Assembly: GCF_001767295.1 (NCBI RefSeq)
Contig: NZ_CP014944.1
Span: 4,526,001-4,590,000, forward strand
DNA: 64,000 nt
Direction: 5' to 3'
Source of the DNA: Colwellia sp. PAMC 20917
Lineage (GTDB): Bacteria > Pseudomonadota > Gammaproteobacteria > Enterobacterales > Alteromonadaceae
Part shown: positions 1 through 8,388 of the stretch, piece after piece
How positions within the stretch are numbered: position 1 is the first letter of the stretch
Layout: each line of letters opens with the position of its first letter
The notes under the pieces: model-generated
Databases searched by the model: none
What the model saw: only the letters and a program-made list of their open reading frames with translations
Told to the model about the DNA's origin: nothing
Made by a program: the position numbers and the translations under genes

Positions 1-2005
1 AACGAATAAAGCTGTAAATTGATTGTTCGCTGTTTTGATGATCTAACCAACTAAAACCCTCGCTTTGGCAATCTTTTTCATAGAGCGCTGGCGTGTTGCA
101 ATAAACCTTATTTAACGCTTTGATCAGTCGCTGTACGCCACTGTGCCAGTGAACGTCAAGTTGATGCCAATCAAGTTCGTGGTCATGATCCCATTCTTTA
201 CCTTGGGCAAATTCACAGCCCATAAATAGTAGCTTTTTACCGGGATGTGCCCACATAAAACTGTAATAAGCGCGTATATTGGCAAACTGTTGCCAAGCAT
301 CATCGCCAGGCATCTTTTGTAAAATAGAGCCTTTACCATGAACAACTTCGTCATGACTAAGTGGCAGAATAAAGTTTTCATCAAAGGCATAAACTAGGCT
401 AAAGCTAAGTTCGTTATGGTGATGGCAACGATGCACAGATTCACGCTGCATGTATTGTAAACTGTCGTTCATCCAGCCCATATTCCATTTATAACCAAAG
501 CCTAAACCGCCATCATGGGTCGCGCGAGAAACACCCGGCCATGACGTAGACTCTTCGGCAACAGAAAATGTACCAGGGTATTGTTGATAGAGTTCTTCGT
601 TAAAGCGTTTTAAAAAGTCGACAGCGGCTAAGTTTTCTCTGCCTCCGTGGATGTTAGGGATCCATTCATTTTCTTTGCGGCTGTAGTCGAGATAAAGCAT
701 CGAGGCAACTGCGTCAACGCGAATGCCATCAACATGGTATTTATCTAACCAATGCAGGGCACTTGCTCGCAAAAAATTGGCAACCTCAACACGCTCGTAA
801 TTATAAATAAGGGTATTCCAGTCGGGGTGATATCCCTGTCTGGGGTCTTCATGCTCAAAAAGATGAGTACCATCGAAGGTCGCTAAACCGTGATCATCAC
901 TTGGAAAATGTCCCGGTACCCAATCAATCAATAAGCCTAAATTGGCTTGATGACAGGCATCAACAAAATACTGAAAGTCAGCTTCATTACCAAACCGAGC
1001 TGTTGGTGCAAATAAGCCAACCGGTTGATATCCCCATGAACCATCGAATGGAAATTCACTGACCGGCATTAGCTGAATATGGGTAAAACCCATTGATAAA
1101 GTGTAAGGAATAAGCTGGTCAGCTATCTGACGGTAATTTAAAAATTCGTTATTTTTATCTCGGCGCCAAGAGCCTAAATGGACTTCGTAAATTGAAATTG
1201 CAGCGTTTCTACTGTTACGTTTTTCACGTTTGGCTAACCAATCTTGGTCTTGCCAAAGGTAATTGTCTTTTGCACTGATAATTGACGCTGTGTCAGGTCG
1301 ATATTGGGCTTGGTTGCCATAAGGGTCGGCTTTAAATGGTAACGTGTTACCGTTTTTGTCTTTAATCGCATACTTATATTGTTGCCCAACTGACGCTTGT
1401 GGGATAAATATATTCCAATAGCCACTAGCGACATCGCCCAAGGTGATATTTTGCATGGCATGGCTACGTTCGTCCCAGTGATTAAAGTCACCAAGCAAAG
1501 AAACATGACTGGCATTAGGTGCCCAAACAGCAAACGAAACACCTTGAATATTTTGGCCATTAAGGGTTTTATTTTGCAGGTGAGCGCCTAATTTCTCGTA
1601 TGGTTTTTGATGATTACCTTGTTGTAGCAGGTAAATATCAAGCTCCCCTAAGGTAGCTGAAAACTGATAAGGGTCGTCAATTAACCATGATGCGTTTGCA
1701 GAAGTCAGCTTGAGTTTATAAGTGAATAATTTTTTACGACGTAGCTTAAGTGAGTAAAGTCCACTGTGATGAACTTTCACCAACTTACCTAATGATTTTA
1801 TCTGTTCATTCTTATTAAGTTGCGTTGATTTTTTATTAGGGGCTAAGGCCATTATCTCAACAGCGTCAATATCGTTAAGGTGAGGAAAGTAGCAAGTGAT
1901 CCGTAAATAACGAGTGTTTTGGTCAGCATTTAACCCTAAAACCTCGTAAGGTGTCTTATGGCAAGCGCTGACTAAAGCTTTGATGTCATTTACAGATAAA
2001 CTCAT
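1..2005 (-). CDS. glgB: 1,4-alpha-glucan branching enzyme GlgB (3' end outside window)
   Basis: This enzyme makes the alpha-1,6 branches of glycogen by transferring alpha-1,4 glucan chains (GH13). The frame is open from an ATG at 2003-2005 to the window edge, about 668 residues of a family that is usually about 730, so only the C-terminal tail is missing. An N-terminal CBM48-type region (VSFAVWAPNASHVSLLGDFN) precedes the GH13 barrel. The three catalytic motifs are visible: DGIRVDAVASML near residue 430 (nucleophile Asp), VAEESTSW near 480 (acid/base Glu), and LPLSHDEVVHGKGS near 550 (transition-state Asp). It lies 32 bp downstream of glgP on the same strand, so the two are probably one operon. 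Identification is secure; only the end is unknown. Confidence 0.97.
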   Translation of the reverse strand, partial: MSLSVNDIKALVSACHKTPYEVLGLNADQNTRYLRITCYFPHLNDIDAVEIMALAPNKKSTQLNKNEQIKSLGKLVKVHHSGLYSLKLRRKKLFTYKLKLTSANASWLIDDPYQFSATLGELDIYLLQQGNHQKPYEKLGAHLQNKTLNGQNIQGVSFAVWAPNASHVSLLGDFNHWDERSHAMQNITLGDVASGYWNIFIPQASVGQQYKYAIKDKNGNTLPFKADPYGNQAQYRPDTASIISAKDNYLWQDQDWLAKREKRNSRNAAISIYEVHLGSWRRDKNNEFLNYRQIADQLIPYTLSMGFTHIQLMPVSEFPFDGSWGYQPVGLFAPTARFGNEADFQYFVDACHQANLGLLIDWVPGHFPSDDHGLATFDGTHLFEHEDPRQGYHPDWNTLIYNYERVEVANFLRASALHWLDKYHVDGIRVDAVASMLYLDYSRKENEWIPNIHGGRENLAAVDFLKRFNEELYQQYPGTFSVAEESTSWPGVSRATHDGGLGFGYKWNMGWMNDSLQYMQRESVHRCHHHNELSFSLVYAFDENFILPLSHDEVVHGKGSILQKMPGDDAWQQFANIRAYYSFMWAHPGKKLLFMGCEFAQGKEWDHDHELDWHQLDVHWHSGVQRLIKALNKVYCNTPALYEKDCQSEGFSWLDHQNSEQSIYSFIR

Positions 2006-2037
2006 ATATTTTCCTCAGTTTTCTTAATAATTAATGC

Positions 2038-4542
2038 TTAAGCGCTCGGTGTTAAAAACCAAATGTTTTTCACATAGTCTTCAATCGAGCGATCAGAATT
2101 AAATTTACCCATCAACGCCGTATTTAAAATGGCCATTTTTGCCCAACGTTTTTTGTCTTGATAAGCGACACCTAAGGCTTGTTGAGCGTCACTGTAGCTT
2201 TCAAAATCAGCCAGCACTTTGTACGGATCGCCACCTTCAAGGAAACTTTGTTTAATCGAAGATAATTCTCCCATATGGCCTGGCGTAAAGTAGTCCGTGT
2301 CTAACCAGTCTAAACAGGCTTTGATTTCATTATTCGTTTCATAAAAGTGATAAGGGTTGTAGCCGTTGTTATCTAGGGCTTTAACTTCATCAACGGTTAA
2401 GCCAAAGATGAAAATATTGTCGTCGCCAACTTCTTCAGCTATTTCAATGTTTGCGCCATCTAAAGTTCCAATGGTTACGGCACCGTTGAGGGCGAGCTTC
2501 ATATTGCCAGTACCAGAGGCTTCTTTACCCGCTGTTGATATTTGCTCTGAAACATCGGCTGCCGGAATGATTTTTTCGGCTAAACTGACCCGATAGTTAG
2601 GTAAAAACACCACTTTTAATTTGTCTTGAATGCGGGTGTCATTATTGATTTTTTCTGCAATTTTATTGGTTGCATAGATAATTTCTTTAGCTAGCTGATA
2701 ACCCGGCGCTGCTTTTGCACCAAAGATAAATACGCGTGGTTGCATAGGTAAGTCAGGATCAGCCAATAAACGGCGGTATAGCGCTAAGATATGCAATAAA
2801 TTAAGGTGCTGGCGTTTGTATTCGTGAAGTCGTTTAATTTGGACATCAAAAATGGCCTCTGGGCTGACATCTATACCGGTTAAGGTTTTAATTTCAGTGG
2901 TTAATGCCACTTTGTTTTGATGTTTAATTGCCATGAATTTCTTTTGGAAACTGGCATTATCAGCAAGGGTTGATAATGAAGATAAGCTGTTTAAGTTTTT
3001 AGCCCAGTCATCGTCAACATGCTTTGACAGTAATTCAGACAGTAATGGGTTACATGATTTCAACCAACGTCTTGGGGTAATACCATTAGTTACATTGGTT
3101 AATTTCTCTGGCCAAAGTTGGTTGAATTCTGGGAATAGATCTTTTTTTACTAAGTCTGAATGGATTTGAGCAACACCGTTAACTTTATGTGAAGTAATGA
3201 CACATAAATGTGCCATACGGACTTTACGTTGTTCACCTTCTTCAATAATTGAAAGGCGAGCGCGCATTGCCTCGTTGTTTGGCCACATCGCATTAACTTC
3301 ATCATTCAAAAATGCTTCGTTGATACGATATAAAATAGTTAAATGGCGTGGTAGTACACGTTCAAATAATGAAACAGACCATTTTTCTAACGCTTCAGGT
3401 AACAGGGTATGGTTAGTATAAGAAAATACTTTACCGGCTAATTGCCAGGCGTTTTGCCATGAGAAGTCATACTCATCAAGCAATACGCGCATTAACTCTA
3501 AAATGGCAATAGTAGGGTGGGTATCGTTGAGTTGGATCGCTACTTTTTCAGCAAAGTTTGTACTACTTCCTTGGGTAAGTGGACCAAATTGCAGTTGATA
3601 ACGACTAATAATGTCTTTAATTGAACAAGCACAGAAAAAGTACTGTTGAATAAAGCGTAATTCATTACCCGCATCGTGTTCGTCATTAGGATAAAGAACT
3701 TTAGATACTGTTTCAGCATTGACTTGATCGTGGTGCGCTTGTAGATAGTCACCCTGATTAAGGGTATCCCAGTGAAAGGCAGAGTCTGCGCGACATTCCC
3801 ATAAGCGTAAAGCATTTACGGTTGACGAGTTATAGCCAACGATAGGAATATCCCAAGGAACTCCTTTGAGCATTTTTCCTGCACGCCAAACCGATGTTAA
3901 ACTACCGTCGGCTTGTGCTTGTTGTTCAACATAACCATAAACGGGAATAAGCTGGGTAGATTCAGGACGGCAAATTTCCCAAGGACTACCAAATTCACGC
4001 CACATATCAGGCTGTTCTATTTGGTGTCCGTTTTTAAAACTTTGTTTGAATAAACCATGTTGGTAATGAATGCCGTAACCCATAGCGTTGTAATCAAGTG
4101 TCGCTAATGAATCAAGAAAACATGCGGCTAAACGGCCTAATCCACCATTACCTAGAGCTAAATCAGCCCCTTCTTCACATAAATCGGCTAAATCAAAACC
4201 AAGTGATTTAAGGGCCTTTTCGGTATTTTTATATAAATCTAAATTATGTAAGTTGTTAGAAAGTAGTCGTCCCATCAAATATTCAAGTGACAGGTAGTTA
4301 ATACTTTTAGTCGCTGACTTTGCTTGTTGAACCTTACTTGCTTGCAGTTTATCAATAATAATTTCATTAAGCGCCATTGATGTCGCTTGCCAATAAGCCT
4401 GCTTGTTTTGTGGTGTGTTTTTGTAGGCGTCTTCACAAATAACGCGATCACCTAAGGTACTGTTCAAATGGTGCTGAATGCGTTTTTTTAAGTCTGTGGC
4501 GGTAATATCAGCTGTGCTACTTTTTATTTTTTTATTTATCAT
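2038..4542 (-). CDS. glgP: Glycogen/maltodextrin phosphorylase GlgP
   Basis: This cytoplasmic enzyme releases glucose-1-phosphate from glycogen or maltodextrin using phosphate and pyridoxal phosphate (GT35). The protein has 834 residues, close to the usual ~815. The N-terminal motif SLEYLMGRLLSNNL and the C-terminal PLP site EASGTGNMKLALNGAV, whose Lys binds the cofactor, are both present. The ATG start follows only a weak GAAG-like ribosome site. It is the first gene of the apparent glgP-glgB operon and is divergent from a LacI-family regulator. Two ATACGTAT palindromes in the shared upstream region suggest sugar-dependent control. MalP and GlgP cannot be told apart by sequence alone; the glgB neighbour favours glycogen. 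Confidence 0.96.
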   Translation of the reverse strand: MINKKIKSSTADITATDLKKRIQHHLNSTLGDRVICEDAYKNTPQNKQAYWQATSMALNEIIIDKLQASKVQQAKSATKSINYLSLEYLMGRLLSNNLHNLDLYKNTEKALKSLGFDLADLCEEGADLALGNGGLGRLAACFLDSLATLDYNAMGYGIHYQHGLFKQSFKNGHQIEQPDMWREFGSPWEICRPESTQLIPVYGYVEQQAQADGSLTSVWRAGKMLKGVPWDIPIVGYNSSTVNALRLWECRADSAFHWDTLNQGDYLQAHHDQVNAETVSKVLYPNDEHDAGNELRFIQQYFFCACSIKDIISRYQLQFGPLTQGSSTNFAEKVAIQLNDTHPTIAILELMRVLLDEYDFSWQNAWQLAGKVFSYTNHTLLPEALEKWSVSLFERVLPRHLTILYRINEAFLNDEVNAMWPNNEAMRARLSIIEEGEQRKVRMAHLCVITSHKVNGVAQIHSDLVKKDLFPEFNQLWPEKLTNVTNGITPRRWLKSCNPLLSELLSKHVDDDWAKNLNSLSSLSTLADNASFQKKFMAIKHQNKVALTTEIKTLTGIDVSPEAIFDVQIKRLHEYKRQHLNLLHILALYRRLLADPDLPMQPRVFIFGAKAAPGYQLAKEIIYATNKIAEKINNDTRIQDKLKVVFLPNYRVSLAEKIIPAADVSEQISTAGKEASGTGNMKLALNGAVTIGTLDGANIEIAEEVGDDNIFIFGLTVDEVKALDNNGYNPYHFYETNNEIKACLDWLDTDYFTPGHMGELSSIKQSFLEGGDPYKVLADFESYSDAQQALGVAYQDKKRWAKMAILNTALMGKFNSDRSIEDYVKNIWFLTPSA

Positions 4543-4737
4543 AATAAATTTTTATCTTCAAAAACCGTCTTGTTTGTTGCTGACGTTTTGATTTATTTCC
4601 TGTTTATTTAAAATTTGTGGCGTTTATATAGGACTTTATTCATCCTTATTTTTTATTTGCATCAGTTGTACGAATTCTTTCCACAATAAATAACGTGATG
4701 ATTAAATTATGCCGATGTTAGAAATTAGAGCAATAAA

Positions 4738-4753
4738 CTACATACGTATGCAT
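4738..4753. promoter_or_regulatory. Putative LacI-family operator O1
   Basis: The sequence CTACATACGTATGCAT is an almost perfect palindrome with core CATACGTATG. It lies about 200 bp upstream of glgP and about 230 bp upstream of the LacI-family gene. The same core recurs at 4777-4792 and in front of the MFS transporter, which suggests a local operator for the adjacent repressor. No binding evidence is available. Confidence 0.6.
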
Positions 4754-4776
4754 GATGGATTTATGCACTATTTGCC

Positions 4777-4792
4777 ATGCATACGTATGCAT
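4777..4792. promoter_or_regulatory. Putative LacI-family operator O2 (perfect 16-bp palindrome)
   Basis: ATGCATACGTATGCAT is its own reverse complement over all 16 bases and has the central CG expected of LacI/PurR-type operators. It is centred 39 bp from O1, in the intergenic region between the divergent glgP and lacI-type genes, so one regulator could control both directions. Confidence 0.65.
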
Positions 4793-4980
4793 TTTTGATG
4801 ATTATTGGTGCTTGATGAAAAGTTAAGGGTAATGACTTACTCGCGACCATTAAAATTTAATGAAAGTCGTCGTTTATCAGCTGAGTAATTTTTTGCTTTA
4901 CTCTTAATAAGGTATACAAGGCTAGGGGGCTAAGTTAGTATCTAAGTAGTATATTTATTAATAAGTTATTGGTTAATTTA

Positions 4981-6012
4981 ATGGTTAAAGCTAAAAATAC
5001 TTCGTTTGATATTGCTTATCGTGCGGGCGTTTCTCAGTCAACAGTCTCAAGAGCACTACGTAATAGTCCGTTAGTAAATGAAGAAACACGACTACGTGTT
5101 CAAGCCATTGCCAAAGAACTTAATTACAAAGTAGATAAAAACGCCAGCAGTTTACGTACTCAACGTAGTGGCACCATTGCCTTACTATTGTTTGAAGACC
5201 CAACCAACGATGACTCATTAATCAATCCTTTTTTTATGTCAATGTTAGGCAGCATTACCCGAGCTTGTGGTAATAAGGGCTATGATTTATTAGTCTCTTT
5301 TCAGCAAATGAGCCACGATTGGCATGCTGACTTTGAAGATACCCGTAAAGCTGACGGGATAATATTGTTGGGTTATGGTGACTACACCGATTACGAAGAA
5401 AAGCTTGTTCAGTTAATAGAGCAAGAAACCCATTTTGTTCGTTGGGGGGCTGAAGTAAAAGACCTCAATGTTGTTTCTGTTGGTTGCGATAACTTCCAAG
5501 GTGGTTATCAACTCACCGAACATGTCATTAATAATAACCGAAAAAAATTTGCTTTTTTAGGCGGTATTTCAACGGGCTCTCCTGAATTTTTAGATCGTTA
5601 TTTAGGTCATTGTAAAGCGCAAACTGATCACGACTTAGTCGTTAATAGCCAACTTCAATTTGACGCGATCTCTACCGAAGAATCTGGCCATAACGCTGCA
5701 TTAAATCTTATCAAGGGTGGTGAAAGTTTTGATGCTATTATGGCGGCCAGTGATTTAATTGCCGTGGGCGCGATGCGCGCTTTGCAAGAACACAATATGC
5801 GCGTACCTGAAGATATAGCCGTGTTTGGTTTTGATGATATTCCGGTTGCTAGTTTTACCTTTCCGACCTTAACTACGGCTAAACAAGATACGATGTTAGC
5901 AGGGGAGTTATTAGTAGAGAAGCTTTTAGCACTAGTGAATGGCGAAGAAGCAAAAACAGAGTTGATGGCAACCACACTTGTGGTTCGTCAATCTTGTGGC
6001 AGTGGCAATTGA
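4981..6012 (+). CDS. LacI-family transcriptional regulator
   Basis: This is a DNA-binding sugar-responsive regulator of about 343 residues. The N-terminal helix-turn-helix reads FDIAYRAGVSQSTVSRALRN, followed by the hinge region and a periplasmic-binding-protein-like effector domain (for example AVFGFDDIPVASFTFPTLTT near the C-terminus). I chose the ATG at 4981; the frame extends to an in-frame TTG at 4969, which is less likely. It lies between glgPB and the sugar MFS transporter, both of which carry the same palindrome upstream. The likely role is an alpha-glucan or maltose-type regulator (MalR-like), but the effector is inferred only from context. Confidence 0.9.
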   Translation: MVKAKNTSFDIAYRAGVSQSTVSRALRNSPLVNEETRLRVQAIAKELNYKVDKNASSLRTQRSGTIALLLFEDPTNDDSLINPFFMSMLGSITRACGNKGYDLLVSFQQMSHDWHADFEDTRKADGIILLGYGDYTDYEEKLVQLIEQETHFVRWGAEVKDLNVVSVGCDNFQGGYQLTEHVINNNRKKFAFLGGISTGSPEFLDRYLGHCKAQTDHDLVVNSQLQFDAISTEESGHNAALNLIKGGESFDAIMAASDLIAVGAMRALQEHNMRVPEDIAVFGFDDIPVASFTFPTLTTAKQDTMLAGELLVEKLLALVNGEEAKTELMATTLVVRQSCGSGN

Positions 6013-6029
6013 TCTTTTATAGCGTTTCT

Positions 6030-6076
6030 GTAGGTTAGTTTTTCACTAAAAAATTTTAGGGACAGACCTAACCTAC
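6030..6076. other. Inverted repeat downstream of the LacI-type gene
   Basis: GTAGGTTAG at 6030-6038 and CTAACCTAC at 6068-6076 form a perfect 9-bp inverted repeat with a 29-base spacer. It sits between the regulator's stop codon and the convergent transporter terminator. It may be part of the termination signal; no T-run follows it. Confidence 0.4.
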
Positions 6077-6080
6077 AAAC

Positions 6081-6109
6081 AAAAGCGAGTAGAGGTTACT
6101 CGCTTTTTT
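6081..6109. terminator. Bidirectional Rho-independent terminator
   Basis: The stem AAAAGCGAGTA (6081-6091) pairs with TACTCGCTTTT (6097-6107) around a 5-base loop and is followed by a T-run on the plus strand. The minus strand also gives a T-rich tail. It separates the convergent LacI-type and MFS genes and overlaps the last codons of the MFS gene. Confidence 0.8.
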
Positions 6110-7547
6110 CTTTGACAAAATAAACGGAAACAGCGCCAAGTACCATAGAGACACCCGCTAAGATAATAATATTTATTGCCTGGTTTTCAAAAACTGAATT
6201 TAATATCCAGCCAGCAAAAATTCCTGAGACAATTTGTGGCGCGGCAATGGTAAAGTTAAAAATCCCCATGTATACACCGGTTTTGTTGGCAGGTAATGCA
6301 CCAGCAAGTATTGTGTAGGGCATTGCTAAAATAGCCGCCCAAGCAATACCTACACCTATCATAGGAATAAATAAAGTAACCGCGCCTTGTGGCACCGTGA
6401 TTTCGGTGATCAATAAATTGACTAAAGTTGGTTCAGGGTTATTGATAAACATAAAGCTTAAATAACCTAAGCCACCGGCGAGTAAGGAAAACGAGTAAAC
6501 CGCTTTTCGGCCAAAGGTATTGGCAAGCTTGGCCAGCACAACTGAGAAAAACGCCGCAAACAAAGAATATGCTGCAAACAAAATGCCTACCCAGTCACCT
6601 GCTGCGCCTTTTGCTGCTGCGATATCATTAGGAATACCACCAACAGAGCTGATATAGGTTGGGTCAAACCATTTTACGTCTATGCCCCAAACCTGTTGAG
6701 CAATGGCCGGCATGGTATAAACCCACATTATAAATAGAGAAAACCAAGAGAAAAACTGTACGAGTGCTAAACGTTTCATCACCTCGGGCATAGTTTTCAT
6801 TAAGCCAACAAAGTCAGTTAGTTTTTCAATTAACGACTTTTCAATGGCTTGTTCTTTGGCAACCTGTTCAGCATCCATTCCTTTGAACTCATAATATTCT
6901 TTAGGTGAATATTCTTTAGTTTTAAAAACCGTCCATAACACCGAGCCTAATAAAACCGTGGCGCCAATATAAAATGCCCAAACAACAGATGGAGCAATAC
7001 TACCTTGCTGTGAGGTATTCTCTAAACCAACAACATTTGTAAGAACAAATGGCAGTATAGAGCCGATAACGGCACCAATATTAATCAAAAAGGCTTGGAT
7101 AGCATAACCCTTGTTCATTTGATTATCGGGCACCATATCAGACACTAGCGCTCTAAAAGGTTGGAAAGCGATATTAAAAGATGCGTCCATAACCGCTAAC
7201 ATCATCGCACCAAAAATCATTGGCGTGATAACAGAGACAAATAACGGCGCGTTTGGCATTAATAACATACCGACAGTTGCGCATATGGCACCGATTAATA
7301 TATAGGGGTTACGGCGACCAAACTTATTCCATGTTCTATCTGACGCTGCGCCGACGAGAGGTTGGATAAGTAAACCCATAATAGGAGCGAGCAACCAAAA
7401 TAAAGATAAAGAGTGCAGATCAGCACCCAAGTCTGAAAGTATTCGACTGACATTAGCGTTTTGTAAAGCAAAGCCAAATTGAACGCCCAAAAAGCCGAAG
7501 CTAACATTCCATATTTGCCAAAAACTGAGTTGAGGTTTGTTTTTCAT
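6096..7547 (-). CDS. MFS sugar transporter of the SLC45/maltose-transporter type
   Basis: This 483-residue inner-membrane protein is predicted to have 12 membrane segments and to move a sugar, most likely maltose or another alpha-glucoside. The N-terminal stretch FWQIWNVSFGFLGVQFGFAL and the following LQNANVSRIL are characteristic of the bacterial MFS group next to maltose-utilisation genes. An MFS motif A variant, SDRTWNKFGRRNPY, follows the second helix. Its promoter region contains operator O3, identical in core to the operators at glgP and lacI, so it is likely co-regulated with glycogen degradation. The substrate is an inference from family and context. Confidence 0.88.
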   Translation of the reverse strand: MKNKPQLSFWQIWNVSFGFLGVQFGFALQNANVSRILSDLGADLHSLSLFWLLAPIMGLLIQPLVGAASDRTWNKFGRRNPYILIGAICATVGMLLMPNAPLFVSVITPMIFGAMMLAVMDASFNIAFQPFRALVSDMVPDNQMNKGYAIQAFLINIGAVIGSILPFVLTNVVGLENTSQQGSIAPSVVWAFYIGATVLLGSVLWTVFKTKEYSPKEYYEFKGMDAEQVAKEQAIEKSLIEKLTDFVGLMKTMPEVMKRLALVQFFSWFSLFIMWVYTMPAIAQQVWGIDVKWFDPTYISSVGGIPNDIAAAKGAAGDWVGILFAAYSLFAAFFSVVLAKLANTFGRKAVYSFSLLAGGLGYLSFMFINNPEPTLVNLLITEITVPQGAVTLFIPMIGVGIAWAAILAMPYTILAGALPANKTGVYMGIFNFTIAAPQIVSGIFAGWILNSVFENQAINIIILAGVSMVLGAVSVYFVKEKSE

Positions 7548-7618
7548 TTATTATTTTTCTTATGAGAGTAACACACGATGAAGTTATATAATCACAACCA
7601 AAAAACTGACACAACAAA

Positions 7619-7634
7619 TTACATACGTATTCAG
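7619..7634. promoter_or_regulatory. Putative LacI-family operator O3
   Basis: TTACATACGTATTCAG matches the ACATACGTAT core of O1 and O2, with one changed base on the right arm. It lies about 75 bp upstream of the MFS transporter's ATG, a suitable place for repression. The remaining bases up to the tRNA at 7851 show nothing else I can name. Confidence 0.6.
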
Positions 7635-7850
7635 CATGATATAAACAGGTAATATTATTATTTAAACGCAGCGAAAGTTTTTATGTAAATCGTCAATAAT
7701 GGTAAATTATCGCTAAATAGCTGTTTTTTTCGCACACTTGCTGATTTATCGAACATAAAGAAGAAATAGTAAAATTAGTGCTTTACAAATGCTATTGCAG
7801 GTCTTAATATCTGCCCCGTCTTGAAGCAAGCAATTGTTTTAAGACATTCA

Positions 7851-7941
7851 GGTGAGATGGCTGAGTGGTCGAAAGCACTGGTCTTGAAAACCAGCAAGGG
7901 TTTATAGCCCTTCTAGAGTTCAAATCTCTATCTCACCGCCA
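7851..7941 (+). tRNA. tRNA-Ser(UGA)
   Basis: The acceptor stem GGTGAGA pairs with TCTCACC, followed by discriminator G and an encoded CCA. The anticodon stem CTGGT/ACCAG encloses the loop CTTGAAA, so the anticodon is TGA. A long variable arm (AAGGGTTTATAGCCCTT) is typical of class II serine tRNAs, and the T-loop TTCAAAT is intact. It has 91 bases and is followed directly by a terminator and then by decayed partial copies of its 3' half. Confidence 0.97.
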
Positions 7942-7953
7942 AATTAAAAAAAG

Positions 7954-7984
7954 CCCGTTAATCGAAAGATTGACGGGTTTTTTG
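7954..7984 (+). terminator. Terminator of tRNA-Ser
   Basis: CCCGTTAATC (7954-7963) and GATTGACGGG (7968-7977) form a stem around a GAAA tetraloop, followed by TTTTTT. It begins 12 bases after the encoded CCA. The same design, with a slightly different stem, recurs twice further downstream. Confidence 0.9.
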
Positions 7985-8070
7985 CTTTTGAAAAGTAGAA
8001 ACCATCAGAAAGGGTTTATAGCACTAAACCTTCGAGTAGAGTTCAAATCCACTCTCACCGCCAAATAAAG

Positions 8071-8103
8071 AAAAACCGCTAATCGAAAGATTAGCGGTTT
8101 TTT
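8071..8103 (+). terminator. Terminator of first tRNA-remnant repeat
   Basis: AAAAACCGCTAATC (8071-8084), a GAAA loop and GATTAGCGGTTTTTT (8089-8103) form a strong stem with a T-run. It starts eight bases after the remnant's CCA end, mimicking the layout of the real tRNA gene. Confidence 0.85.
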
Positions 8104-8189
8104 GCTTTTTGAAGTTAGAAATTATAAATAAGGTTTATAGCACTAAACCTTCGAGTAGAGTTCAAATCCACTCTCACCTCCAAACAAAG

Positions 8190-8222
8190 AAAAACCGCTA
8201 ATCGAAAGATTAGCGGTTTTTT
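8190..8222 (+). terminator. Terminator of second tRNA-remnant repeat
   Basis: It is identical in stem, loop and T-run to the terminator at 8071-8103, displaced by exactly 119 bases. The region from here to the radD stop at 8389 holds the third, truncated repeat and otherwise nothing recognisable. Confidence 0.85.
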
Positions 8223-8388
8223 GCTTTTTGAAAGTTAGAAATTTTAAACATGTGTTTATAGCACTGCTATATCCTTTACCTTACACTCAGATAACCAATT
8301 GATTTTAATTTTTAAATTGCTCTGGTTAAGTTTGTGCGTTCATTTTTATATTAGGCTTATCATTTTTATTATGTAGTATGTTATGAGC

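Larger units (their letters stand above)
7986..8265 (+). repeat. Tandem 119-bp repeats carrying decayed tRNA-Ser 3' halves
   Basis: Two tandem copies with a 119-base period each hold a tRNA 3' remnant (8011-8063 and 8131-8182) and a terminator. Each remnant keeps GGTTTATAGCAC from the variable arm, AGAGTTCAAATC from the T arm and CTCTCACC plus the CCA end. The T stem no longer pairs and no 5' half is present, so these are not functional tRNAs. The second copy has changed the discriminator region to CTCCA. A third copy (8221-8265) stops after GTTTATAGCACT. The arrangement recalls the rtT repeats behind E. coli tyrT, or the att-site scars left by elements that integrate in tRNA genes. Confidence 0.85.

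Noticed and set aside
1-2005. Frameshift in glgB, because minus-strand frames at 124-390 and 1234-1560 lie in other frames
   Set aside because: The glgB frame is continuously open from 2005 to the window edge and follows the family throughout; the others are shadows.
7865-8068. 67-codon plus-strand frame over the tRNA-Ser and first remnant
   Set aside because: It runs through a tRNA and a terminator; the open frame is incidental.
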